From the NCBI GenBank assembly GCA_949357655.1, contig CASHTG010000019.1:1736001-1800000 (forward strand): a stretch of 64,000 nucleotides of DNA, in the 5' to 3' direction. The position numbers were made by a program, and so were the translations under genes. This stretch comes from Parascedosporium putredinis (lineage: Eukaryota > Ascomycota > Sordariomycetes > Microascales > Microascaceae). Within the stretch, counting starts at the first letter, position 1; every line of letters begins with the position of its first letter. The notes beneath the pieces are model-generated. The model did not search any database. It worked only from the letters and a program-made list of their open reading frames with translations, and was not told the DNA's origin. Shown here in pieces: positions 13,238 to 25,393 of the stretch.

Positions 13238-14974
13238 GATTCTGCTCAAACGCACTTGCTACTACCAGCTCTGCTACCTTTATTCTCACTCCTTCCCCTC
13301 CCCCTTTTGAACTCTTCGCTTCTCTCCCTCGTGTTCAACCTTTTTTTTTCTCTCACATTTTCATTACATCATATTCCTTTCGGTTGGCGTTAAGGGGCAA
13401 GGCAATCTTTGCATGACGAACCATGGAAGGCGGGTACGGAAGCTTGGAAGGTATTGAGCAAAGGAGAATTCATTGGCAGGCATATTTCTAAGCTTGCTTT
13501 ATTTGTACTTTCTAATTCTTTGGGCCACTGGCCAAGATACTGAGAAAGAATTGAGGTCGGAGAGGCCTCGACCTGTATGATATCATTTATTGAAAGAGAA
13601 GGGGGTGGAGTAAGCTTTTGCATGGTCTCCTCGACCGACAATGTACTTTTTCTCGTTCTCAAGCTCAAAGCATATACAATGATATGAGACTGAGGCCCTT
13701 GACGCTTTACGAGGCTGCGTAATACCTCCCCGACTCCAATGGGATGAGGGAGAGGAATGTCGGTGAATGGTGCTTCGACAGTTTCAACAAGTACATGTAA
13801 TAGATGAAATGTGCACGTGCATTGGGTAGTTGGAATTCATGACCTCTAAACTTGTCAAATCATACAATATCTACTGTGGATGCCGTCGAGTGAGCACAAG
13901 CAAGAGCTCCAGACCAGCCTCAGAGTGAGCGTCTTCAATCCGACGTCGCGAAAGAGTGAGGATCCCCTGTCAGTTTCCCGGGATTGGCTGGTATTTGGGT
14001 GTGGAGCCAGTCGAGGTACTTGGCTGTTCGCTGTGTGGCCCACGTTGGGCAAAGTCACCAGCCAGTCGCGTCACTCCGCAAGGCTACCAACGCCAGCTTC
14101 CGCAAGCTTCAACCTCTTCGCTGGTTCTGTCCCACCATCCTCCACCACCTTCAATCCATCGATTCCGCCCAAAACCGACACCCCCATCGCTTCGAGCCCG
14201 GCTCGTCCTCGACAGACGTATATCTTTCTTCCAAGGCAGCACAAATAGCATCGCGAACCCATCCGAAGCATCGTTTCCCTTGCCGATTTTAATCCCTCCG
14301 AGCCGACGAAATCCTACCCATCGACCGCGGAACCTCCCATCATCACCAGGACCTCCAAAAACCCCCTTGCGGCCGGCGGCAGGTAACACTCCCTCCCCCT
14401 GCTTTCTTGAACTCGGCGCTTTCACTGCTTTGGCTACGCCGCACCCATCGTTCTTCTGCTGGTCGGAATCGGGTGGGCTCTACTCTCGCGCGAGGGTTTC
14501 GAGTTAGGGAAATCTTGTCGTGCTGACGCATCAGCGCAGAGGTCTTGGATTCTATTTTTCTTTCTTTTTCGCTTAGCTCGCCGCCTGGCTCATCGAGCGC
14601 TCATCGGGATCTCGTCGAAGTATCATACTCGACCCGGCCGCGCGAACCTATTCATGCATTCATCTACCTAAGGACGAGCCCGCGCACAACGAGCCGGGGT
14701 GCGCCATCGAGAGGGAGGCGCCGCGTCGACAGACCGTCGCGGGTCAAGGGACAACCCGAAAAGCGCTCTCCCCTTCCACGCGAGGGAGACGTTGGTTCCC
14801 TAGCCGCGAGCACCCTCTGCTTTTCCCTTGTCACTCCTCGACGCCCCTTCCTTTCTCCTTCTTCTTCCCTTTTTTCTCTTGCTTTTCCGCGCGGCATCAA
14901 CGCGAAGCCAGCCTTGATAACGCTGGATCTTGCCTTCTCCCACTGGCGCTACTTACTCTCGACCATCAGACATC
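13238..14974. other. Intergenic region upstream of TAF2
   Basis: This holds the 3' end of the SAS4-like transcript (CT-rich 13260-13380) and the promoter and leader of TAF2. Frames such as 13956-14507 (+) are Pro/Ser-rich with no recognisable domain, and I treat them as chance. No RNA gene is visible. Confidence 0.5.
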
Positions 14975-17900
14975 ATGGCGCCGGCTATAGGAGGATTTCA
15001 GGACGTGAGCGATACCGAAGACCGCGACAAGGCGCACTTTAGCGATGAGGAACCGCCGCCGATCCGGGACGCTCCTCCGTCCAAATACTTCCTTATCCGA
15101 CAGGACGTCGAGCTGGAGATCAACTTCCTAGAGCGCAGTGTCAAAGGCAAGACGGAGATTATGGTTCACGGACTTGATGGCTCAGCGCTCCAGGACATTG
15201 CCATAGACGCTCGACAGTGCACAATCGAGACGGACAAGATCACAGTACAAAAGTATCGCAACGGGCAACCCCTCGGCCCCCAGTCCCCGCACCCGCGACC
15301 TACGTCGATCCCTATCACCTCTTGACTACCCCAAGCTCTATCAATGGAACGCTAAGCACGCTGCCATCCGAAAGATACGCCTACGGCCCTTGACTAGAAC
15401 TCGAGACACCGACCTACCGGCGGAAGACAGGAGGGCGGCGGGCTGCACACCAGTGGACGGATCGCTGCAAATCAAGATCAAGCCCGACGACACACCCGGG
15501 AACCAGCGCATCATTGTGCGGAAGCCTTCGGCAAACGGCGCCAACTTCTCACTAGATGGGCGGGCGGATGACGAAACGTCATACCTCGTCTCTATCCCCT
15601 TCGAGACCAAGGACATGCGAGACGGTTTACATTTCGTTGGGATCGAGCCTGGTGATATGCGGTATCCTCACGCGTACACGCGACATTCCTACGAACCCGG
15701 CACCGCTTGCTCCTTGTTCCCCTGTATCGACGACGCGGGCGCCTTGGGAGACTGGAAAATATCGATAAAATGCCCCAGGACTCTCGGCGACGTCCTCCAT
15801 CAGCCCCTCGTGACCCAACGACAGGCCAACGGGAACGGTGGTGGCGACGACCAGTCTGCGGACGCCACGGCGGTGGAGCACGTGCTCAGCGAGGAAGACA
15901 AACTGCTGGAGATGACTGTCGTCTGCTCGGGTCTCCTTACCGACGAAATCATCGATCCCGCCGACGAGCGCAAAAGGTCATGACGTTTGAGGCCGAAAAG
16001 GCCACATCGGTCCATAACATAGGCTTTGCTGTTGGCCCTTTCGAACACGTTGACCTGTTCTCCGATTTCCGCACGGAAGAAGACGACGAGAAGCTCGGCG
16101 CGAGCGCCCTCAAAATCCACGGCTACTGCCTGCCCCGGCGAGCAGATTGGGTCAGGAATACCTGCGTCGCTCTCGCCACCGCTGCCGACTATTTATCCCT
16201 TACCTTTTCCGGTTACCCTTATGACAGCTACAAGCTCTGCTTCGTGGAGGATCTTCCCGAAGATACGCTACCCCTCTACTCCTTCTCCTTCATTTCCACC
16301 CGACTCCTGTATCCTGAGAGGATGATCGACACCGAAGTCGACGTCACCCGTATGCTGGTGCACAGCCTCGCCACCCAATGGAGCGGCATCTGCGTCCTGC
16401 CAAATACGCGTCGAGACCGCTGGGTAACGACGGGCATCGCTTATTACATGACGGATCTCTTCATGAAGAAGATTTGCGGCAACAACGAATACCGTTTCCG
16501 GATTAAAGTCGCCGCGGACAAGCTCGTCGAGATGGACGTGAACCGCCCTTCGCTCTACGATCTCGGCCAATACCTGCACGTGGGCGATTTCGAGAGGGAG
16601 TTTATGGATTTGAAGGCACCGCTGGTGCTCTTCATCCTCGACAAGCGCATCGTGAAGGCGACGAGCGGTTCGCACAACCTGACGCAGATCCTCTCGCGAC
16701 TCTTTACGAAAGCCAAGATTGAGGGTGATAACGTCATCACAACCAAGAGTTTCCGCAAGCTATGCGAGAAGTCGTCCAAGTACAGCCTCGACACGTTTTG
16801 GGAGCAGTGGGTATTTGGATCCGGATGCCCACGCATCCAGGTCACGCATCGATTTAACAAGAAGCGACTGTGTGTCGAGATGACGATTAGCCAGGTGCAG
16901 AGCGACGAGGATGCCACGCGCAAGGAGATGCTGCCCTCTGACTTCCTGCGTGCCGTCAAGGAGAAGCAGTACGGAGTTGTTGCCGGACCGGTGCAGCCGC
17001 TCTTCACGGGCCCCATCACGATACGCATCCACGAGGCGGACGGGACCCCGTACGAGCACATTGTCGAGATCCGGGAGGACACGGCGCAGAAGCGCATGGT
17101 GAAGTTTGACATTCCCTACAACACCAAGTACAAGCGCCTCAAGAGGCGCCGCGAGAAGAAGCAGGCGAATGCGGGTGCCGCCGCCGAGGCAGCGGCGGCC
17201 GGCAATGACGAAGGCTTCCTCTACTGCTTGGGCGACACGATCAGCGCACCGGGTGACATGGAGCGGTTCCTAGCGGAGGAGTACAACGAGGCAACGGAGC
17301 GGCAGATGGACGCGGAGTCGTACGAGTGGCTGCGCGTCGACACCGACTTTGAGTGGCTCTGCTCCATGAAGGTCGGCATGGCGCACTACATGTTCGTGTC
17401 GCAGCTGCAGCAAGATAGGGACGTCGTTGCCCAGGAAGATACCCTCCTCTACATCCAGCGGGAGACGCCGCATCCGGTGGCCTCGACTGTGCTGGTCAGG
17501 ACGCTGATGGACATCAAGTACTTTCACGGGATCCGCACGATGGCGGCCGAGCTCCTCCGAAGTCAATGTAATGAAGCCATGGGCATGCGCGGCATGACGC
17601 AGCTGGAGATGGCGTTCCGCGACCTGTTTTGCATCCCTGGGACGAACACACCCAAGCCCAACGACTTCTCGGATAAGCGGCAGTACTTGGTGCAGTGCGC
17701 CATCCCCGAGTCCCTATCCCAGGTGCGGGACAGAAATGGCAAATGCCCGCTCCATATCAAGCGCTTCATCCTAGACATCCTGCGGCTGAATAACAATAGC
17801 CAAAACGACTTCAACGATGACATGTACGTGGCGAAGCTCATTTCGTCCGTGGCCAACTCCCTCATCACAAACAGTGATGCCCAGCAGAGCATGGCGTTTA

Positions 17901-19722
17901 CGTTTGACGAGGACGAGGCGGACACGGAACGGGAGGAGCAAAAGTTTAAAGAGGAGGCTCTGGAGGAGATTAACCGCCACCTTCGGAGGGACGAGTGGTC
18001 ACATTCCCACCATAACGTCTGGACAGTTGCGGGCCTGGACGCGAAGCAGCGGCTCATGAAGGCAGGCGTGATCCCCGTCGATGGGCTGGACTTTGTCAAG
18101 TACCTCCAGGACGCGACGTACGACGGGGTGAGGATCAAGGCGTGGGCGGCGCTGGTGGATCTCGGATTCATGATTGAGCCCGTCATCTTTAGGCTCTTCA
18201 TGTGTTGCCTCAGCACGGACAGGTCGCCGTATGTGCGAGACCGGCTGATGAAGATATTTTGCGAGGGCCTGGCGACCATTGCCTTTGGCGAGTACGCGAA
18301 GCCCAAGACGTCCGCGGGGCCCTCCGCCAACGGAGCGGCGGCGATTAAGAGCGACCCGGACCTGGACATGGCGGACGCCGACGACGACGGGCTCGTGGTA
18401 GTTAATAACGAAGCTACAGAGCGCGCTCACAAGGCGCAGCAGGAGCTCGCGAGGCGCAAGAGGGACCTGGACCTCGCGCTCGGCGCGCTCAAGAAGGAGA
18501 TGGAGTCGACGTACGTGGACGTGGAGAGGGAGCTGCAGCGGGCCGTGTGGAAAGCGATAGACTCGCCGGCCATGGGCCGCACCGAGAGGGTCACCCTGCT
18601 CGAGCTGTGCGCGACCATGTTTGACGAAGCGGATCGCTGGATCATTGCGTTGCAGTATCCGAAGCGGTGGAAGGTTTCTCGTGGCCCTCACCATCGCGCT
18701 TACCCTGCAAGCGTACGTTTTGCCCTTGTTTGGTTTCTATCAAAAAACTTTTTTCGGTTCGTTGCTAACCCTTGTGAATCCCCGTTTAGTTAAAGGTCAC
18801 CTTCAAATCCTACTATCGCACCAAGCCGGTGCACTACGAGCCCATCCCGGCGGTAGTACCAGCGGCGCCTGCGCCCGCGCCCGCGCCCGCCGAGCCGAAG
18901 AGACCACTCATCCTTGCGCGCTCGTCGTCCATCAAGGTCAGCCGCCCGTCCATCTCGGCAACGTCCGGGGCGGCGCCCACGCGGCAGCCACCCCTAGCAG
19001 CGAGCGGCCCACTATTTCCGTCACGGTGCCAGGCCACGCGGACTCCATCGTGGCATCCCCGCTTCGGCAGCGGCGGCAGCGTCGGCGGTGGCGGCCACGC
19101 CTAAGCCACAAATTGAGCGCAAGAACACGCTGTCCATCTCGACCACGTCGTCGAACAAGTCGGCCAAGCGGCCCCGCGATAAGCTTCAAGAGGGCCAGCT
19201 CGCGGGGAGCCCGGCGCCCAAGAAGGCCAAGATTGACGGCAAGGTTGCTCTCAAGAACGAGAAGACGCCCAAGGGCGACAAGTCGTCCAAGTCGGGAGCT
19301 GCGGTGGCGGCGACGCCCGCGGCTGCCGCTACCGCGTCGACAACGACACCGAGAATGGGCACGCCCTCGAAGCGGTCGCGCATCGTCACGCTCAGGCACC
19401 CGCGCTCCGCGAGGTGCTCAAAAGGTGCTGCTCAAGCAGAGCCTCAAGCTCGGCTCGTCATCCTCGTCGTCGAGCAAGGCCGCGGGCAGCTCCTCCTCGT
19501 CTCCGTCCAAGGCGTCGATCCAGGCCAAATCGGCGAGGAAACCCCTGCCCATGGGGCCGGCTGGATCGTTTTGCCAGCCGCCACGAACGGCGGGGAAGGG
19601 TTCCGTTGCCCGGGAGCAAGGCCGCGGGGTCATCGCCTGCCCCTGCGGCGGCGGCGGCGGCAGCTGCGCCGCCACGGCCAAAGATTATGCTCAAGTTGAA
19701 GCGTCCGGATCCTCCGTCGTGA
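14975..19722 (+). CDS. TAF2: TFIID subunit TAF2 (TBP-associated factor 2)
   Basis: TAF2 is a large TFIID subunit with an M1-aminopeptidase fold that helps recognise the initiator in RNA polymerase II promoters. The start is ATG 14975 (MAPAIGGFQDVSDTED), and the N-terminal beta domain begins KYFLIRQDVELEINF. The body from 15975 to about 18690 is one unbroken frame. It contains the aminopeptidase-like domain, with HSLATQW near residue 460 where a true M1 enzyme has HExxH; TAF2 proteins are known to lack catalysis. Later come an ARM/HEAT-like helical part and a conserved VTFKSYYRTKP after an intron at 18713-18789. The C-terminal tail is Ala/Ser/Lys-rich and ends in KIMLKLKRPD. About 1,559 residues are implied. 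One-base-missing frame steps lie near 15275, 15325 and 15973 (AAAA) and at six places between 18960 and 19610, mostly in the low-complexity tail. The exact sequence around the intron is less certain. Confidence 0.9.
18713..18789 (+). other. Spliceosomal intron in TAF2
   Basis: This 77-nt interval begins GTACGT and ends TTTAG. It joins two frames at a codon boundary and restores the VTFKSYYRTKP segment. Reading through gives a frame with no relation to the tail. Confidence 0.7.
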
Positions 19723-21629
19723 GCGGCTCGATGAGATGTAGCCTAGTCTACTGCACAGGTGCGGAGTTGGACAAGAGCAATCTAGGAAGATGGGACGGAA
19801 TCAATGCTACCCTCCCACTTGCTTTGTTTCTTCTGTTCTCTTCGCACTCTATCTTTATTCTTTTGTTTCTTTGTTTTTTCCCAAAAACTCTCTGGTTTAC
19901 TTGAAAACTTTGCTTCTTTTCCGTTTCTGTTCTCCACGGTATGGTCAAGCATAAGGGGGTTCATGACCGCGCGGCGTTGGTACAGCTGACCTTTGGAGGC
20001 AACCCTCGTTTCTTTTTCTTTTTCTTTTTCTTCTCTTGCGTTCTTCTTTTGTTTCTACGAGTCGGGGCTTTTGCCTGCATTTTTTCCCTTATTCCTCCCT
20101 CTCCGGACGGCTTCGTCGTCCTTTATTACCCTTTCTTCCTTTTAGTCTCACTTATCTGGTTTTACACCACTTCCTTATGTAAAGCGGCTACTGAAAGCCG
20201 CAGTTTCGCCCTTTTTTTCTTTCGTCACGGTTTACTGAGGAAAGGATGGGCTGAAAACAAGAAAACTATCAACAATGATGCACATTATTACCAAAGAAGA
20301 GGAAGAAGATTTGGTCTCTGTTTCTATCTTTCTTTTCCCCAAATGCGGCGGGGTTTCGCCCGGAGAGAGAGAGAGCGAAAGCGGTTAAGGATACAGAGAG
20401 AGAGGGAGAGGGAAAAGGGATCCGAATCGCCCTTTTCTTATCTCCGTTTTCCTATCTTTCTGCTTCAAAGTGTATGTTAGACGAGCAAATAACTTTTTTT
20501 CCCCAACTTTCCTCTTAGTCACATTGTTTGCCTAAACGGAGCGCGGGATAGCTAGCTGCGCTCTTAATACATGGTTTCTTAGAGATACAGACGAGACGTG
20601 CATATCTCGAGGTGATGTCCGTAACGCAAGATGCATACCGTACCCTTTTTCTTGCAGTTTTAGTCTCTTCTCCTTTGAAGAGAGATTTCGGCATAGACGT
20701 CCATGAGGGTTCTCCCGTCTTCCAAGAGGGACGCTGACACTAGCGTTTTATGCACAAGATTTTCATAGCATACAGTAAATATCAAGTCTCGAATCACATA
20801 GCAAAGCACAGTAAGTGGTAGTTGACGAAGAAAAGAAGGGCTGTTTTACGTCGAGGATGCGGGTAAAAGATGAAACAAACAGCGAAAAAGCCCCGAGTCT
20901 ATTATATACAGCCATCATTACATGTACGTAAAGAAATGGAGGGGCCATGGTTTTGTCCAGGTCCTCATGGGACCCTTTTTGGTATTATACATGATGGTTC
21001 TACAAAAACCCTTTCTTCTTCTTCGTCCTTTCTCTCCTCATTTTCCATCCATTTCTCTGTTTCTCTCTTTTGCCTGTCTCGGTTCCCCGAGCCTCAAGGG
21101 TGGGGTAAACTCAGAAACATGGTCTGGAGATGAGAAGGGACGGAAAACGGTTCGAGAAGCAAATGAACATGCTAGATTACCCGAGACCCAACAGGAAAAA
21201 GAAAAATAGAAAACAAGAGAGGGATACAAACGTAAACTAGAGAAATGAGAGTAGAGCCAAAGCAGAGACACACAAGGGAAATAACAAGGTCAAAATGAGG
21301 GAAAGAGAGACAAAGAGAGATCTAAGCCATGTAAGATAGTGAAAGAGAGAGTGTGAGAGAGAGAGTCATGTCCTAGGCGAGGCGCCGAAAAGGTAGAGAG
21401 TGGTTTTGTTGAGGGGAAGATGCCGCTATGATTAGGTAGAAAAAGACAAAGGTTCGAGGAGAAAGGAGAGAGAGCAGATGTATATGCATAGGAAGCCATT
21501 AGATAAGAGAGAGAGAATAGGGAGAGGGCTGGGAAAAGGCAAGGGAGGAGAAAGGATCCTCAACAGGAGAAAAAGAGGGACATGCCAGCGCAAGGCTCGT
21601 TTCTCCTTTCCCCTCCGTTTTTTCCCTTT
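19723..21629. other. Convergent intergenic region between TAF2 and the Cdc1-like gene
   Basis: No gene. The left part is T-rich, typical of a fungal 3' UTR (19800-20240). The right part (about 21240-21560) is GA-rich on the + strand, the complement of a CT-rich minus-strand 3' UTR. Frames here, including 19941-20480 (+), are homopolymer-driven and low in complexity. Confidence 0.55.
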
Positions 21630-24049
21630 TCAACCCCTCCGGTTGAGCACCACCCACAAGAGGACAGCCACCCATCCCACCCTCCACGCCATGGCCGCAA
21701 ACTCGACGAGCACGACCTTGGGCTCAATGGTCCGCCGACGACCCGACGCGGCGCGCCAGAGGCTGCGGGACTTGCCTCCGTCGTAAAAATCGTCGTCGAT
21801 GCGGATGCGGAGCTGCTTGGGCCCCCGGTGCCGCCCCAGCCCCAGCGGGTCGAAGACGCGGCGGAAGGGTTGGGCTGGCCGGCACCCTTGCGCTTCGACT
21901 TCCAGGAGGACGAGGTACCGCTAGTGCTGGTGGTGGTTGTGGAGGGTAAAGAAGAGGCGGCCGCGTGGGAGTTGGTGCGGGGACGGGAGGCGGTGAGAGA
22001 GGAGACGCGACTAGGGTAGGCGTTGCCGTTGCGGTGGTTGGAGTGGTGGTGGGGGTCGTCATCGTCGCTCTTCTCCTTGGTCTTGTAAAGGGGCAGGTAG
22101 GAGGCTGTCCCGGAAGACGAGTGGGAGGCGAATCCGGGTCCGCCGGCGCCGGGGGCGGCGGGATTCAGGGAGTGGGCGAAAGCAGGGAGCTCGAGGAAGG
22201 AGACGAAGAAGGCGCGGATGCCGATGAGGGAGAGGGAGACGAGGCAGCAGAATACGTAGCCGACGTAGGTGCGGAACTGGTTGGGGAGGAGGCACAGGTG
22301 GGTTTGCATGGTGGGCTCGCCGGCGGGGCCGAGGAGCGGCCGGTTTCGTCGACGGGGTTCCACATGCTCACCATGACGAAGCCCGGGGTGGGTACGCCCA
22401 TGGCCATGCTAATGCTCTTGACCGTGATCTCAACCGCCCCATTCTTGGCCGCCGAGTGCGTGAGCTCGCAGTAGTCGTGGTCGTCGCCCGAGAAGACGCG
22501 CTGCACGTTGCCCACGCTCTCGATGAGCTGGACCGAGTCCTCCTCGGTGAGCACGTTCTGGTACTGGTACCCCGCCGTCACCGAGATGGCGTTGCGGTGG
22601 TCGACCACGCGGCCGACGGCGTCGGTCGGCGGGGCTTGCTCGGGGGCCAGTGCTCTCTCTGGGGCCCGCAGGGGTGCCGGGGTCGCGGTACAGCGGAACG
22701 TGGGTGAGCAGAACGGTGGGGAAGTCGGCGACCTGGGGCCGGTTAGCATCGTCGTCGCCGTCCACCAAGTCTTCGAGGGTCAGCTTGTCGGCGTCGACGA
22801 CGGCGTGCTTCATCTGGGCCTCTACTTTATCGCCGCGCAGGAAGCGCAGCTCGTTCCGCACGGCCTTCTCCTTGAGGCCCTTGACATCCTTGAGGAACTG
22901 CGTGGCGGGGCCGTAGATGTGCTCCAGGTTCTCGGTGGCAGCCTGCTGCGAGGTGCCGGCGCTCAGGGAAACGGTGTCCACAGAGACAATGGTATGATTG
23001 CCCACGATGTCAACGCGGTTGGACTCGCCGAAAAAGGCGCTGAAGCGGTCGCGCACAGGTACCTTGATCATGGAGCCGAAGCCCAGGTCGTGGTTTCCGG
23101 GCAAGCCGGCCACCAACTTCCTGCCGGGCTTAGGGCCGGTGCCCGCGCCACCGTGGGAGAGGTGGGAGACGCCGCCGTCATGATAAGGCTTGAAAAAATG
23201 TCGCTAAAACGTTGATATTCCTGCAGCCAATAATCCTCGCCGTATTTTTCCTTCCACACCTTGGCATGCTCCCTCTCATTTTTCGGGTACGGTCGGGCCC
23301 ATTTGGCGTCGCTAAAGTCGCCGCTGGCCGTCTTCCACTCGCGGCCGCCGTCAAAGAGGTCGCCGAGGAAGAAGAGGGAGTCAGGCCGCAGCTGGCCCTG
23401 GAGCTCGTTATAGGATCGGCGGACGTAGTTGTCGGTCACCATAATGGTCAAGTCGGTGAGGGGCCAGGGGCGGCCAGGATAGGACTTGGGGTCAGTGAGT
23501 TGGGGATCGGCGACAAAAATGAGATGATGAGGTTTCGCATCCTTGGGCTAGAATGATTTGGTTTTACTTTGGTCAGCTTCGAGATCTCCTAGCTTAAAGC
23601 CCCCTTTCTTTTTTTTTCCCCCTTCGCTCGTCCGTGGATGTGAAGGGAAGCGCAACCAAAGCAGAGCAGAGAGGAGCGGCGTCAAAGGGGATTCCAGCGG
23701 AAAGCATACATACCCAGTTTTCCCACTTGTTCCATTTGCACTGCTCTACCTTCCAATGAAAGATCCACCTCTCGCCCCGTAGCAGCACGAACACCCATAG
23801 CAGCAGGACAAAGTGTGGGAAGCTCAGCAGTCGCCGCCTCGTCAGGTTCCTTCGAAGATGCCACGCGACTCTCGAAACAAAGTTGACGGCCATCTTGGCG
23901 CCGGGGCCGCGGGAGTAGGCGAAGAGGGAGGTCGCGGCCCCGGAGGCTATGCGCTGGACGGAGCGGAGGCCATCAGCGCACGAGGGAGGGCCGCCGTCGT
24001 CAAAGGGGTTGCGGCGGGCCTTGATGCCGTGGTAGGGGTTCGACGCCAT
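21630..24049 (-). CDS. CDC1: Cdc1/PGAP5-like metallophosphoesterase, membrane-anchored
   Basis: Cdc1 and its animal relative PGAP5 are Mn2+-dependent ER/Golgi phosphoesterases that remove ethanolamine phosphate from GPI-anchor mannose. The start is ATG 24049 (minus), then an intron at 23548-23713. A transmembrane segment lies at about residues 74-92. Metallophosphoesterase motifs follow in order: VADPQLTD (Gln where many relatives have His, as I recall for Cdc1), GDLFDGG near 175, GNHD near 265, THVPLYRDPGTP near 395 and SGDDHDYCE near 465. Two further hydrophobic segments come after FRTYVGYVF, then a Ser/Thr-rich linker, a conserved acidic IRIDDDFYDGG and a final membrane segment before VVLNRRG and TGA. 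About 752 residues are implied. Five one-base-missing steps lie near 23193 (T6), 22670 and 22637 (both C4), 22340 and 21823 (G5); with them exon 2 is a multiple of three. A divergent promoter is shared with the 27010 gene at 3 kb distance. Confidence 0.85.
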
Positions 24050-24238
24050 GGCGGGAGATGCGGCCGGAGGACCACGGGAATGTGGTTGTCGCTGCGAGAA
24101 AGAGAGAGAGAGAGACGCGGAGGGAAGGAGGGAGAGCTTGAGAGCGGGACTCTCCTCCTATTCCCCTTGGGTGAGAAGGGGCAGTTCCGCCGAGGGGGTG
24201 TGTGTTAATCGTCAGAGCCCATGTGCGAAGGGGCGGCG

Positions 24239-24262
24239 AGAGAGAGAGAGAGAGAGAGAGAG
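24239..24262 (-). promoter_or_regulatory. (CT)n microsatellite in the leader/promoter of the Cdc1-like gene
   Basis: About twelve GA units occur on the + strand, which is a CT tract on the gene strand about 190 bases upstream of its ATG. Pyrimidine tracts are common core-promoter or leader elements in filamentous fungi. A regulatory role here is inference only. Confidence 0.4.
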
Positions 24263-24540
24263 GGTGGGGGAGGGAGGGGGAAAGGGGCGAGCAAGCCTCG
24301 GAGTCGGAAATGGAGAATCGGGTGTCGAGGTTGTGCTGAAGGAGGTTGTCGTGGGCGTTGGATTTCCGCGTGTTCCCGGGCTGGAGTTCGTCGGGTCTGG
24401 AGCTGACAGTCGAGCGAGGTTGGGGATGCAAGAGGCCAAAATGCTGCTTTGATGGCCTCGATGGTTTTGGTGTTCTCCTTCCCCATTCAACCGTGCAGAA
24501 GGAGGAAAGTACGGGACGTGCGGTGCGGTACGTACAGGAC

Positions 24541-24567
24541 AGTACGTACAGTACGTACAGTACGTAC
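24541..24567. repeat. Tandem 9-bp repeat, AGTACGTAC x3
   Basis: Three exact copies of AGTACGTAC follow each other, with a partial copy (GGTACGTACAGGAC) just before. Each unit contains the palindrome GTAC twice. The repeat lies about 500 bases upstream of the Cdc1-like start codon. Confidence 0.85.
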
Positions 24568-25372
24568 CCCTTCTGGCTCGACGAGTGTTGCCTCTTTCGC
24601 AGCCTGGACAAGTGAGAAATTGAACTTGGAGTAAGCCCGCTTCGTCGGATAAAAGCGTTGCAGTGCGGACCAGATTTGACCACGTGTAGGTAAATTTAAT
24701 TCCAGTTTAGAAGGAATAGGTTTTTATTTTCTATGAGTTGCAAATCTTTTCTTTGATCTCTCCTCCCCTTTTCCCAGAAGTCCCTGAGAATCAGACAAGG
24801 AATAGAAGGCAACAAGAATCCATCTCTTTCGTGATTACAAAAAAGAAAGAAAAAAAAAAGGCTGGGCATGGATAGATCGGATCATTGGGTGCATTGAATG
24901 CATTTAGTGATCAATTTGATCGATTGGCCAGCCATCGACCAGCAAACCCCTGCGGCTACGTCTGGCAGCCACGGCGCATTTCCTAACAAGTCCCCTTTTA
25001 ACACTGTCTTGGAAGAAGAAAAAGGCAACCGCGGGTTCGGATTTTAGCTTGTGGAGATGGGTGAAGATTGGACGAGATGAGACCTGGCCACTCATTGATT
25101 CATCCAATTGATCATTCCCTCTTTGTCTGGCTTTAAATTTGCGGCCAAATAGTTTACTTGTACTGGGTCCTCACCTCACCACACTGGCAGCTACCATCTT
25201 TGATCGGAGGGTGAACTGACGACGCCATGTCAGCTAGCCTTCTATCTAATCCTATTTTCTTCGAAAACTAGGCCAAAACAAAAGCGGCTCCTGCAGCAGC
25301 GCGTCATAAAAAGGGGTTCTAGGATCTAGTATCATTAGCTTGGACGAGGCTTGACGCCTCTCCCCTTATCCC

Positions 25373-25393
25373 GAACCCTTAGGGTTAGGGTTC
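25373..25393. repeat. Telomere-like palindrome with two TTAGGG units
   Basis: Two exact TTAGGG units at 25379-25390 are flanked by GAACCC on the left and GGGTTC on the right. The whole 21-nt segment can therefore form a 6-bp hairpin on either strand. It may be a short interstitial telomere trace, a Tbf1/telobox-type site, or chance. Confidence 0.6.

Noticed and set aside
13956..14507. 183-codon frame between the SAS4-like gene and TAF2
   Set aside because: Pro/Ser-rich, overlaps several equal-length frames on both strands, and lies in the likely TAF2 promoter.
14975..19722. TAF2 as a pseudogene because of its frame breaks
   Set aside because: The core domain is intact over 2.7 kb, all breaks have the same sign and several lie in homopolymers, and the gene is essential in fungi. 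Sequencing error explains this better.
14975..19722. An active M1 aminopeptidase instead of TAF2
   Set aside because: The expected HExxH zinc site is absent (HSLATQW at the place) and the C-terminal layout is that of TAF2.
19941..20480. 179-codon frame after TAF2
   Set aside because: Driven by T and GA homopolymers in the 3' UTR; Phe- and Arg-run product with no domain.
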